28,208 nucleotides of DNA from Plakobranchus ocellatus (GCA_019648995.1 BLXT01000807.1:277297-305504); one strand, 5' to 3'; shown: positions 8,608 through 19,848, numbered from the stretch's first letter. Made by a program: numbers and translations. The notes: generated by a model from the letters alone, not told the origin.

Positions 8608-11291
8608 AAACCATTAAAAAGGTAGGCTCTTACAACCTAAGGATATAAATAATCAAAATCATGTGATTTCAAGATGTAACCTGTATGCATCCAGGTAGTA
8701 AAAAATTATATAATTGAAAATGCATTGCAAAATTTTGGTTCCATCTTCATCACATTAATGATCATAAAGAAAGACGTTAAACACATTGATCCCGTGTTTA
8801 AAAATTCTGCCTTCATGCTTTGATACAAAATGGTTGCCATTTTAATTTGATAAGAATAACATTTCACTAAAAACTTAACTAAAAAATAAAGCGCTTTGAG
8901 TTTGGCTCCAGCTAAGCATAAATAAGTCAATACATTCTATTCATTATTATTCTCAAATATTATATAAGTACATCAACTTTGTTAATACAGAGATTAGCCA
9001 TTATGACAGGACAGAGATAATCAGGAGACTTGTTTTAAAAAGATATCAGAAGATGTAATAATAGTCACATTAACTGAACAGCACACCCTTAAGGAGGTGT
9101 CTTTAATTACCAAGAGAGATAATAACTAGATTCTTGATCTGAAAGGATTTTCGGACCTACAGAGGGTCATCTTAGAAGATTGATATATTTTTTTTTAAAT
9201 CTCCCCTTTAACAAAGCTGAAAAACATGATTGTATCCGTCGAAATGTGGCTGCTAGTCGGAAGAAGGCAAATGTTAGAGAGATTGTTGAAATATTAAACT
9301 AGTGGTTCCCCTGGCTGGAAATTCTCCCTTTGATCTAGCTATGATCTACAATATCTAAACTTCAACTAGATCTAGATTTTTAGCCTGTCAAAGCAAAACC
9401 ATATCAAGATGAAAGGCCTATAACTTAATCTGTTACTATAAATATATAAGTCTACTTCGTTTGCTTTTGAAAGAGGAATCTGAATGTACCTGTATACATG
9501 TAACATGTTTATTGGGGTTTTTTTCCGATTCACCAGATCTAGATTTTAAGTAGTGCCTATTCTAAGGAGATCGAATCGATAGTTGAACTTCCATCAACTT
9601 CCATCCTCCCATTAGTTCTGCATTTTTATAAAGAGTTGGGCTCCATTATAAAGGTAAAGTTGGTTAAAGCACAAAAGCCTTAACAAATAAATACCTGGCA
9701 AAAGTTCTCATTTAAAATGTTGATTGTTCCACTAACTCCGTAGGACTCATTACAAAAAAAGCGAAAATCAGTATTATTTTCGTCTACATCAGATCAGTAT
9801 TTTTGACAAATTCGAGGAAAAATCGGTAAGCTACCGATCAAATTGATAGGACGGGCAGGTCTGAATATATAGATCTTATCATGAAACATGGTAATGAAAG
9901 AAATTCAGTACACCTTATTGAAGTAATTAAAATGATAACATGTGAGACTGTGTATATCTCTAACATTTCATTACATACATTACAGCAAAATTTACAACAA
10001 CTAGATCGGTAAAATAATAAGATGATATCAGCAATGTTCTATCACTGCCAAAGGCTTTTGAAAGGTGTTCATTCAATGATTTAAATTTGAGTCATACAAA
10101 AACACGGTGGTTTTGATTTTAATGAGCAATAAAACTGAAGACTCATCGCTAAAACTGGTCAATTCTGCAGCTGCATTTCTAAAGAGACTCGGAAAAAAAG
10201 GTTTTTTAAGTTAATACAACGCCTCGCTGACTGCAAAAAAATTGAGGGACAATCAGAGCGTTACAATAAAAATGTATTATATCATGAGATTATATCTTCA
10301 TCACCCTTATTCCTGATAAACACTGCAAAGCCATTTCTCTCGAGCTAAGTATCAGTAATTTTAACTTGTGTTCACATTAGTGGGTTTTTTTTTTACTGTC
10401 ATTTTGGTTCATTCAACAGCTGCAATCATGGGCAAAAAAATAAGGTAAACATAGCACATAGATAAAGCACCAAAAACAGAAATTCACCTTAATGCCTACA
10501 TGGACAGTTCACTATAGAACATTTGAGTGGAAAGGGGATGGGGGGATGGCATATAAATAGAAAAGCATCAGAGACAGAAAGACATAACCCACTTGTGGCT
10601 CAGTGGATCTTGCTAAGGCTCAAATTATGGCTATCTGAACCTTTTGTTTCCTTTAGAAATTGTAGTTCTCTTACCTTTCCTAACAATTTATTTTTCTCTG
10701 GTCAACGTTTTCTTGACTTTCTGGTGTGTGCTGTGCCTCTACTTAACTCCTTTTCAAAATAAAATTCCAGTCGCAACATTAACATATTTTGATTTTCCTT
10801 CTCTCACTGCATGATCAAAAAAAAAGGTTGCCGGTCATTTTCTACTTTTTGTTATTAATTTGACCCTGTCTTTAGTAGTATTGTATCATTTACATACTAT
10901 GACTTCAAAATGCCATCATTCCAAAAAAAATTACACATGTGGTTTGGGGCAATATTTATTTCTATTCAAATATCATGATATACATGAATTAGAGTTGACT
11001 CATTTATTTTCAAAACTTTAGAAATCATGCACCATTTTCGACTGTTTCATTTTCTGAGAGGCATAAGATATGTTTTTTAAAGACCAAAATGCCATATGTT
11101 TAAGTTGCCATGTACACGCACCCAGGAATCATAATAAATTCTACTCAGTTTAAAACGGACTTGACAGTGTCAGTGTCACTGCGAGAGACAGATTAGCTTG
11201 GTGCATACACATCATCCTGCATTAAAAACAAAAAACGGGACCAGAAAAGTTTGAGTCTATTACAAAATTTCTTATGGTCATTTAAATCAAA

Positions 11292-11292
<1 letters not shown>
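8608..11292. other. Long AT-rich stretch without genes
   Basis: I see no domain-like translation, SINE head or tandem repeat. TCTAGAT-type words cluster near 9355-9380 and 9535-9545. An 79-codon open frame at 10523-10762 followed by AATAAA has no recognisable product and is treated as chance. Confidence 0.5.
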
Positions 11293-11366
<74 letters not shown>

Positions 11367-11386
11367 TATTATTATTATTATTACTA
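11293..11386 (+). repeat. (ATT)n microsatellite
   Basis: About 31 trinucleotide units, broken by ACT variants near 11361 and 11382. The opposing poly-Ile open frames across it are artefacts of the repeat. Confidence 0.97.
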
Positions 11387-12344
11387 TATGTTGCTCTTTG
11401 CTAAAATATTTAGTGGTATCCGGCACTTCATTGACCAAAATTGTGCCAATTTTTTTTTTTAAATTCAAGTAACCTCCATTAAAAAAAAAAAAACTCTAAA
11501 AATGTCAAAACTCAAACAAAAAAATTAGCAAAGAGTGACAGTACGGAATTACTTCCTACGCCGAAATAAATAGCAGATCAATTTAAAAATGTGAAGAAAT
11601 GAGACTTGCATATAAAGCATTTGATAGCGCATTACAATATATCTTATTATTTGTCTTCTTACCTCATCACTTTGGTTGTTTGAAAATAAATCTGGCTCTC
11701 TTTCGCTTCCTCTCATCTTCTAGACTTTCTTAATTCCATGTTAAAATAAAAAAGAGAGAAAACCACAATATGTAGTTACAAGGCACTTTCAGATAAAAAC
11801 AACCTCACATTAATATTTACTATAAATTATCATTAATATCTATGTTAGGAGAGTTGCATTTCAAGTCTTTTATGTTTCTTTGAGTCTAAAACAAAAGTAG
11901 AAAATGGCTTTGGCTTGGTTCTAAGACTGAGCAATGTAAGATGGATGTTGATAAGTTGAAGTGCAACTGCTGGGCATGTTTACGCGTTTGGTGTTCAGGT
12001 CTCCATTATTTGATAATACATGTATAGCTTATAAGTTATATTGCGGCTATGAACAGCCATGCCTAACTGACTTTTCTGTTCATAAGTGATGATAGATCTA
12101 AAACGGACAATTTGATAAGAAGTTTGACAATGTAAGTGTGTTTGCACATCTTCCCTATTATGGTTTTAGGATTAACGTTGTATGAAACTAGGCCTAATAT
12201 TCGGTGAACATGGTCATCAGTCAACATGAGAGGCACAAACAGATGACCTATTGTCTAGTTTCAGAACAGCCAGTGCAACGTTTTAACATTTTTTGCCTCC
12301 GATAGGCAAGGGGTGAGGACAAATTTCACGACTAGTATTTGTGT
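11387..12344. other. AT-rich DNA without recognised features
   Basis: Homopolymer T (near 11450) and A (near 11480) runs only. Confidence 0.5.
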
Positions 12345-12900
12345 CTATGTCTTTCACAACCCTGGACTGCGGCAATGCCTGTTGTGATATTGGCTTGTTT
12401 GATGCATACATTACATGATTCAATGATCACCCCACTTGGACTTAGTAATCTAATGTTTACAAGAATCAATGAAATGGTTAAGGGAGTCCTCGAGAACAAA
12501 AATGTACTCGATGATAGTCCTGAAGATGTGTGTGTATGTGTGATAAAGTGGACTGAAAGTGTAATTTGTCACATCCTTGTGTTGTGGTAACGCCTGCTGG
12601 TATTTGATGCATGATGCTCTGGAATCATAATAGGCTTTGGTCCAATGTCCAAAGCTAGACTAAATGAGAATCTCCAGGTGGCCTTGGGAAAGGAACATTC
12701 TAAAAGATAATAAATGTGTGTGTCTGTGAGAGTGATGCAATTGCAATGCGTGTGTGATTTTTCACAAACTTGTGCTGTGGTATGGCGTATAATTAATACA
12801 TTACATGATGTAATGATTTAACACTGAGACTTGATGGTCCAATAGAGTGCATGAGGAGCTTTGAATTTTAGAAGGTCTAGGAAAGGAGAAAAAGCTTGGA
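12345..12900 (+). repeat. Diverged ~200-bp tandem repeat with TG tracts
   Basis: Three related segments start near TTTCACAACCCTGGACTGCG (12352), TTGTCACATCCTTGTGTTGTGG (12565) and TTTTCACAAACTTGTGCTGTGG (12759). Each continues with a TTGATGCAT- or ATTACATGAT-like word and ACTTG.TGGTCCAAT-like sequence. Intervals are about 213 and 194 bases. (TG)n runs precede units 2 and 3. An 83-codon open frame (12339-12590) lies across the first unit and is not convincing as a gene. Confidence 0.75.
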
Positions 12901-13840
12901 GAGACTTATAGAAGCCCAGTGCATTTTGTATGCTGTCGGCCTAGACGCTTAACTTCCTTGACTATACCCATACAAGCAATGCTAATTGACTCACCAATGA
13001 TATATAGTAACGTTCTGAGAGAATAACAATGAGAGAAGGGTATAGTGTGTGTGTGTGTTTTGGGGATAAAGAGAGGAGGGCGAGAGTCATGTGACTAGTA
13101 GTAATAGACTTTAATATTTTGATTCTTATACAGGAAGGCCGATTACCGATACGACGAGACTTGGCCTAACCCTTTTTTCAGTTTTTAGTAGGCCTACATA
13201 CTGTAGGCAACTTGTACAGCTTATCTTGTATTATTGTGCGTTTATTGGGTGCGAGACATCGATCGTTTCGAATACATCCTTTCTTTTAAGTTTTCTCTGA
13301 GGGCCAAAATATACGTTGAACTTTTCCGAAAGCAGCTTTATTTTGTACTGTCGAGAGGCACAGCCACGCTGTAGCATTTGTCTATTTAAGAATTGGTGTT
13401 CGTGTTTGGATTTGAATTTTTCTCATGTTTATATGGTTTTACCCGTTGTGAAAAAAAATGCAATTTATCTCAGTCGGAAAAAATGCTTCTTATCACATGA
13501 TATAAGTCTTATCTTTCAGAAAATATATGGTTTTACTAATATTTTGTCTCTTCTTTGCATGTAATATCTATGTAAATTTCGCACGGGGTTCTCTGCCATG
13601 CACACCCACATTTTTGTTATTTCGTGGTGATATTCGAGTTTATTCATTCATTCATGGATATTACAGCCGCGAACGAAAAATGAATAATTTCAGGCTAAAT
13701 ATTGAATATATTTTGAAAAAAAGTTACTGTTTTTAATTGTATTCTAAGAAAAATACATTAAGAATGGCTTTGAACGTAACTTAGAACCCTATTCAGGCGA
13801 CTACATGCAGGCAACATTTTTTATTCGAGTAACAATTAAC
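12901..13840. other. AT-rich DNA without recognised features
   Basis: There is a short (TG)n near 13046. Open frames at 13316-13736 are AT-rich and have no recognisable domain. Confidence 0.5.
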
Positions 13841-13951
13841 GACAATTCAATGACGAATAATTATTCAATGGCGGCAAATGATTCAATGGCGAGTAAATAT
13901 TCAATGGCGGCAAATGAATCAATGGCGACAAATGATTCTATGGCGGGTTAT
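13841..13951 (+). repeat. 17-18-bp tandem repeat
   Basis: About six units vary around ATTCAATGGCGGCAAATG, for example ATTCAATGACGAATAATT, ATTCAATGGCGAGTAAAT and AATCAATGGCGACAAATG. The variation shows an old array. No coding frame runs through it. Confidence 0.88.
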
Positions 13952-14088
13952 GAGCACGAGACCTAGCCAGTGTACTTCTTTCCTTATAAATGTGTATGAT
14001 TGCTAAAATCTCTAAGTATTGTTTTCCTCATGTTTTTCCTGTATACGTTCGAAGCATTTTTTCTTCTTTCTCTGTATTTTTATACCGT

Positions 14089-14650
14089 CATCATCATCAT
14101 CATCATCATCATCAGGTACCTTGCCTGGAACAGACATTGACGATCATGTTCCTCCACTCATACCTATTCTTAGTTAACCTTATAAAGTTGTTATTTCTAC
14201 CCTTGCCTATTGCATATGACTTGAGACGTTGAATAAAAGTTAAGATTGCTAAGTGCTCTAAACGCTTGTGTCGGCAAATATGGCCTAATACTATAGATGG
14301 GTTTTTTTTTGTTTTTTTTTTTTATCTTTTGGTTTTAATTCGTGATCGCTCAAGATTAGCCTCTTTCGGTGAGAATTCATTTGATGTTTCCTCTGTCCAT
14401 GATATCCTCATCATTCTGCTAGTGAACCACATCTCTACCGCTTCCAGTTTTTTCTCTGTTTCCTTGTTTATTGTCCAACGCTCACTACCATACAAAATTA
14501 CTGACCATACATATGTTTTAATTACTTTTATTTTGGTTTTCATACTTATGTTTCTATTTGCTATATTGTTTTCATTCTTTGGAACGCATCTTTGGCTACG
14601 GCCATTCTTTTACTTACTTGACTTGCGCATCTACCATCTATAGAGTATAC
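14089..14650 (-). mobile_element. 5'-truncated LINE, 3' end of reverse transcriptase ORF plus (TGA)n tail
   Basis: Reading the minus strand from about 14640, three pieces match the C-terminal part of a non-LTR retrotransposon ORF2. They are DGRCASQVSKRMAVAKDAFQ, KTYVWSVILYGSERWTI with KKLEAVEMWF and RMMRISWTEE, and GHICRHKRLEHLA. The end is YEWRNMIVNVCSRQGT followed by a stop at 14112-14114. The stop runs straight into the (TGA/CAT)n microsatellite 14089-14116, which is the 3' tail of the element. The copy is decayed: at least one frame change near 14560-14600, an A-rich expansion at 14298-14330, and loss of the GKIEG...RGRQR segment usual in this family. Catalytic motifs lie further upstream and are missing. 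The clade is not settled by this fragment. Confidence 0.85.
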
Positions 14651-15289
14651 CATCTAAAAAAAGAAACTTTTATCTCTGAAAGGCGACAAAAAATAAGGCG
14701 AATGTCGTAGTTTACAAAAATTAATGTGATACTTGAAATTAAAATACTAGATAATTTAGAACATGATCTATGAATCGGGACATAGTTTTGCAAAGATATA
14801 TGGCGTGTTTTAAAATATATATTAGAAAATTTAATCCAGTCGTTTCAATGCGGATTTGCACAACGGTCGTTCTAACTACTAAAAATGTTGTTGTTTAGAA
14901 CTCATAAACTTACTACCTGATTTTACCGCTTTTATTTGGTACAAAAAACTAAAGTCATCAACAGTCTTAAAACTCAAAGATGAAACACCCAGTCCTCAAG
15001 TAACTGCACTGCTTAAATTGATATTATGACTGTCTTTTTAATACAGAAATAGTTTGCATATAAGTATTTCAGCGCCTAGTGGTGAGATCAGAAAATTTTA
15101 TGAAGCTATATGTTCAGCATATGAAAGTTAGTATTAATAAACGTCATAAAAAGTTACAGTTATTTACTGTATATAGGAAAAAAAGGGTCTGTTAATTGTA
15201 ATGAACCAAAAAGCCATTCAGCACGATAATGTGGTAAGAAATTCTTTGGGAGCTAGGTAGCACGAATTCTTCATAGCAAGTGTTTCGGC
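14651..15289. other. AT-rich DNA without recognised features
   Basis: This is spacer between two retroelement remnants. No repeat or coding signal was found. Confidence 0.5.
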
Positions 15290-15462
15290 CCTGTAACTCC
15301 TGACACTCTAAGGGGGCCGGGCCACATCTAGGTCATGACTCCCAGATGCCTCCCTGCTAACAACTTTTTTTCGCTCCTGGGTTGCTTGCCGGGGAGTCGA
15401 ACCTGCGTATATCATATTGAACTGGTTACAAATCCGGCGTCTAATCACTTAGAGTATTTTTA
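15290..15462 (-). mobile_element. tRNA-derived SINE-like element, second type
   Basis: On the minus strand a tRNA-like head reads CTAAGTGATTAGACGCC (A box, 15436-15451), then CGGATTTGTAACCAG, which resembles a tRNA-Thr(TGT) anticodon arm, then B box GGTTCGACTCC (15393-15403). The body GCATCTGGGAGTCATGACC and GATGTGGCCCGGCC is unlike the other SINEs of the window. It abuts the 3' side of a minus-strand LINE remnant. No clear target duplication was found, so ends are approximate. Assignment to a named mollusc SINE family needs a search. Confidence 0.65.
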
Positions 15463-17180
15463 ATCCTTATGAAGCAACTTTTGCCGCATTTATATTCCTC
15501 TAGGATAGATTTCATTGGGAGTTTCAGCTTTGCTTTTTAGCAGTACATTGCCACGTCTGAAAGACCCGGACGAGCCCCCAGCCATTTCCTTGTATATTTG
15601 TTTATTTTAGCTTCTATTGCTTTTACTGTGGTAAAGCAGATATCGTAGAGTAAGAGTGGCTATAGAAGTTTGGGAATAAGCGTGAACAGAAGGCACCATA
15701 TCTTGAATTTACCCTGGAGTCCACATTTGTTAATAGCTAGAAAGCTTTCAAAAGCGAGTTCTAATGTTTCATCTGCTCGCCTTGTTTCTTTCATGGAGGA
15801 ATCATACCATCTTCCTAGGCTCTTTGAAGGTCGTGGCTTCGTCAAACTTCCCTTTCCATATTGACAGGCTGTGGGACTTCTTTGGCTCCATTCTGCACCA
15901 TGACATTAAGACATCTAAGCGCGTCAATATCCGCCTTGTCTTATCTGTTTTGGAGCAGATAATGGTGGTGTCATCCATGAATGCTTTCAGGGAAGGCATT
16001 TAACATCCGTCACCAAGATTGGCGGAATCTGCACTGTCTTCTGCTGCTTTCAATATGATTTCCATGGCCATTACGAAGAGTATGTGGGATATTGTGAATC
16101 CCATAGCAATTTCAATCTCCAAGTTGATCCAATTTGTTGTGTAGTCATTTATTGAGAACCTCATGCGGAATTCACTGAAGTAGTCATCTAGCATCATCTG
16201 TATGACCTCTGGTACATGGTACATTCTGAGAGCTAGCTAAATCATCTCGTGTGTTACTGATCCGTAGGCATTTGCCAGTCTAGCAATACAACATCAAGAT
16301 TCAGTTTCTCTGACTTGGCCCTCTGGATAGCCTCCCAGATCATTGTTGCATGTCCCAAGCAACCCGAAACCCCAGACATACCACTCTTTTGGACAGAGGT
16401 GTTTATATATCCATTTTTTGTTAGATATTTTGTTAGGCGTGAAGCCATGATTGAGAAGAATTTTTTACCTTCTACATTGAGCATTGATATTGGGCAAAAC
16501 TGGTTTATTCCTTTCGAATCTTCCTCTTTACTGATCGTGATGTTTTTCCATGCACTTCATAGTATTTCATGTAGCTTCTTGAGAACGTTGGGGCATCTTT
16601 TGTACAGTAGATAAGTCACTTCATTGGGCCCTGGAGCAGATTTAGCTCTAGCTTTGTTTACTACTGCTGCGACTTCCTGTAAGCTTGGGGGCCAGCTGTC
16701 AAAATTTATTCCTGGGGCAGCTGGCCATACAAGGCCTGTAGTTTCTTCCAAGGGTTCCTCGCGAGTGGGATCTGAATATGTCTTCTTAAGATGAGTTTCG
16801 AGCTCTTTTCTATCTACTTTCAAAGTTCCAGACTTGGGTTGCTGGAAGAGATGACTTGCAAACTGGAATCGATCCCTGATGAAGTGTTCCTGGTTCTTCC
16901 TCTTTTGGCCGCGCTTCTTTCTGGCGGACTCAGTTGTGCTCAATGCTGAGTGCCTCTTTTTCAGCTGGCGCCTTATGACCAGAAGCTCATTTGTTTCTTC
17001 GCTAGTTGCTGTTCTAATCTGTGTCTTTAGTTTCCTCTTTTTCTTACGCAAGGTGTCCATTTCTAATTGCCTCCTGCTTCTCTATGGTGGGCATTTGGTA
17101 TGGTTTTGTTTCGCTCATGTCTGCGAATGTGTACTTTTTCCTCTATTGCATGGACTGCGCACCCATTGGAATTGTCTGTT
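15463..17180 (-). pseudogene. Decayed LINE reverse transcriptase ORF
   Basis: The minus strand carries the ordered segments of a non-LTR reverse transcriptase. An N-terminal basic region (RKKKRKLKTQIRTATSEE) and KSAPGPNEVTYLLYKRCP come from 17060-16557. Fingers follow with SKGINQF, MLNVEGKKFF, and VQKSGMSGVSGCLGHATM (to 16254). Motif A is VVLLD. Motif B lies around GFTISHILFVMAMEI (16224-16000) and motif C is FMDD (15970-15981). The thumb has SLGRWYDSSMK and IPKLL, then EAKINKYTRKWLGARPG. The copy is dead: it has a deletion of roughly 25 codons near 16557, a frame change inside motif A near 16270, and stops around 16000, 15660 and 15515. No ORF1 or endonuclease domain is seen. It resembles an RT family frequent in molluscs, cnidarians and fish. 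I cannot fix the clade. Confidence 0.88.
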
Positions 17181-18105
17181 GAGGACAAATTGATTGATGG
17201 TTTAAATATGCTATAAAAGCCATCTTAACTGTGATGCACAAAGTAAATAAAAAAGGAATTCTTGCAGCCCTGCAGAGTTTCATATTTCTCTCAGTGACCA
17301 TGTGAATGCGTATTTACGTCTGCTTTGAGTATTTATTTACATGTATCCATACCTTTACAATAAATCTATTTTGATTTACGTCTGTTAAAGACTAAAACAA
17401 TGTGGTCGTTTGTCGAGCAAGAATCTCCACACCCTGGTTTCACATCTTTTATCTTTTGTACAACTACTCACTACTCTTTTCTATTTTAAATGGTTCCAAT
17501 GCATTTATCTTTTTGCTCTCTTTTTGCAAGCTTTGTGAGGACAGGAGCTCCACCCAGAGTGGCAGTCTCACTACAAAGCAAATATATCTCCTCATGCACC
17601 CTCACCAATGAACCATCTGATTCTGCTTCACCGACAATGTTCCCTATAATTTCCTAATCTGTTTCACATCTTTAAGTTTCTTTTGCCCATTCTTGATAAA
17701 CTCGCCTGATATCTTCCAGTATATCTGATGCTATTCAAAATCGAGTTAAACCCATCCGCATCCAGAGTTTCATTCTTCGCATCACGTCCATTCTCGAGCT
17801 AATTCAAATCGTTGCTCGATTTTTACCCCTGCTCAAGGACCACTGCACACAAGACGTGGGATGCGAAATTTCAAACTCTACTAGCGAGGGCCAGATGTTT
17901 TAGTGAAAGCAGGGTAAAGAGATAGGCTTAGATTGTGAATCGCTTTGGTGACATTGCAGCGAACCAGTATTAGGTCTATTAGCTAACTTTTAAAAAGAAT
18001 TTACTGAATCCAATTACTGAAAAGGATCAAAATCCCAGAGGGGAAAAATTAAAGACAGAGGTTATGGCGTTCCAAAAAAAAAGACGAAGAAGAGGAAAAT
18101 CAAAC
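17181..18105. other. DNA without recognised features
   Basis: A 69-codon open frame at 17402-17611 is Leu/Ser-rich and matches nothing known to me. No repeat could be supported. Confidence 0.5.
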
Positions 18106-18123
18106 AAAATAGAGATAGAGAGG

Positions 18124-18178
<55 letters not shown>

Positions 18179-18193
18179 AGAAAAAGGGAGAGA
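18106..18193 (+). repeat. (AG)n microsatellite
   Basis: A near-perfect AG run spans about 18129-18173 with impure edges. The opposing Ser/Leu-rich open frames are artefacts. Confidence 0.95.
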
Positions 18194-18367
18194 TCTGAAT
18201 TACATACAGGAAGGAAATGAACAAAACAACAACTTATTTCAAGAATCGTCTGCAAGATCGTGTTTCTCGCCACCACCGGTCTCACTCAACACTGTCTCAG
18301 ATTAGCAATGGACGAGCAGCCACAAAAACCAATACAGCGACCAAATAATCCACACTATTAAAGAGGA

Positions 18368-18742
18368 ATGAAGGCTAAAGAGATTGTAAATGAGTTCCTG
18401 GATTTTTTACCAAAATTCCCATCTCATTACTGCAGACTGGGAATTTTAAAACTGTACCTAGAACCACAGTTTCGAGCAATGATTGACCTTCATCGTTTCT
18501 ATGCTACTGCTCGCACAGAAAAGGGTTATCCTATTCTAGGACTGGGGACCTTTTCTAAAGTGCTCAACTCTAAAATCATATCACTGTTTAAGCCAAAAAA
18601 GGACAGATGCGACATATGCATGGCTTTCAGACAGGAAATGTTGATAAAGAGTTCTTGAGAACCCATTTGAATGACAAGAGAAGAGCTGAAGAGAGGCCGC
18701 AGACAAAAAAAAAGAAGCTCAAGAAAGAAATAGCACTGTCGT
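18368..18742 (+). pseudogene. Transposase-like ORF remnant with CxxC motif
   Basis: The open stretch 18368-18658 (96 codons) encodes FPSHYCRLGILKLYLEP, DLHRFYATAR and FKPKKDRCDICMAFR. This arrangement (SHYCR, K.YLEP, LY..Y, then PKKDxCDxC) recurs in my memory in an uncharacterised invertebrate mobile-element protein family, probably of a DNA transposon. Related basic sequence (LRTHLNDKRRAEERPQTKKK) continues to 18742, so the gene is broken at least once and lacks its catalytic part. GA tracts lie on both sides. It could instead be an old host gene exon. The class is unassigned. Confidence 0.55.
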
Positions 18743-18841
18743 GATCTGCATGAATCTATAAGGTGTGCTTTTGGCTCGTTCAATCAACGCCATTACTTTT
18801 ATGAGTTTGATGTTTAAATCGCCTTGGACAGAGTAAGAAAG

Positions 18842-18975
18842 ATGGAAATATAGAGGAAGAGAGAGGGAGAGAGAAAGAAGAGAGAGAGAGAGAGACAGAG
18901 AGAGAGAGAGAAGGAGAGACACAGAGAGAGAGAGAAGGAGAGAGAGAGAAGGAGAGAGAGAGAAAGGAGAGGTTG
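18842..18975 (+). repeat. GA-rich microsatellite
   Basis: (AG)n runs are interspersed with GAAGGAGAGA and GACACAGAGA variants. It is the right-hand partner of the AG tract at 18106. Confidence 0.93.
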
Positions 18976-19526
18976 AAGGGAGATGTAAAAAAAAAAAATT
19001 TATAAAAATTTCATGTTTAAAACCTTTGTTTTGATTTCAATTGTGCCGCACTATAATTGTTACGTTTTCGTCCAGTGTGTGTCTTAGTTCTAACTATTGG
19101 CTGTCAAAGTATCTATTTGTTTAAGGATTAGCTGTGCGCCTTTAACAACGTTATGCGTTCAGCAAAAATTGGTCTAAAACCTCGCCCTAAACCAAGAAAT
19201 CAAGCAACAATGTTGACACAACCCAGGCCATGAAACCGCTCAACCGTCAAAACACGATTTCATCGCCGCAGGGCAATCAACCAGTTACCTTGATAACAGG
19301 TTATAATACCGTTAAATCCTCGCTGTCGCGGTTGAACAATTTCATCATCATGGATTTGTTGTGTTGAATTCGGTTAAGCCATTCTGATACTAATTTATGC
19401 ATTAGAGTGATACAAAATATACACCATCTTATAAGGCTATACAGTTTTAAAGATAATCAACTAATTTACTTGATATATTTCAACGCATCAGGTCAAAAAT
19501 CAATTTTTTCAATGTCCTAAAAACTG
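18976..19526. other. AT-rich DNA without recognised features
   Basis: There is a short A run near 18987 and nothing else supportable. Base composition changes sharply at about 19527. Confidence 0.5.
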
Positions 19527-19730
19527 TTGCGGCACTTGGCCTGGCGCCGCAAGGGTGAGCCTTGCCAACTCTGAGATATAGTATGCAACTGTTCTCTTAG
19601 GTGGCTGTATCAAGACTGAGGCAGGGTACCAACTTCTCACTTAATCTTAGGGTGAGTTTATCTCACTAGGTTATGCTGTGATGTCCCATGACATCACAGC
19701 ACAACCTGAGTGTGTCATGCCCTCTGACAC
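19527..19730. other. Cluster of four hairpins
   Basis: Four stem-loops follow each other. The first pairs TTGCGGC (19527-19533) with GCCGCAA (19546-19552). The second pairs GTGAG (19652-19656) with CTCAC (19662-19666). The third is a near-palindrome (19668-19707) with perfect 12-base arms TGCTGTGATGTC/GACATCACAGCA, a 4-base loop, and five further pairs after one mismatch. The fourth pairs GTGTCA (19712-19717) with TGACAC (19725-19730). The cluster sits at the edge of the GC-rich island that holds the gag fossil. Confidence 0.8.
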
Positions 19731-19848
19731 GGGGGAAGGCCATTTAATTTCCTCCACACTCTCTCGCGTCCTAAAGATGCGGTCCCCACCTGAAGTAGAG
19801 AAGGTGTGTGGAGGTCACATCTGTGCATGGTGATGACTCCCCAAATAC

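Noticed and set aside
10593-10640. TGGCTCAGTGGATCTTGC as a SINE A box
   Set aside because: No B box or SINE body follows within the expected distance.
10523-10762. 79-codon open frame followed by AATAAA as a small gene
   Set aside because: No recognisable domain and no other gene signal. AATAAA is common by chance in AT-rich DNA.
15565-15580. CCCGGACGAGCCCCCA, identical to the 3' end of tRNA-Pro and hence like a retroviral primer-binding site
   Set aside because: It falls inside LINE RT coding sequence (minus strand WLGARPG), where homologous elements encode a similar peptide. No LTR is nearby. Coincidence of codon choice.
19541-19560. CTGGCGCCGCAAGG as a possible primer-binding site
   Set aside because: It is on the strand opposite to the gag fossil, lies within a hairpin, and has no LTR on its left.
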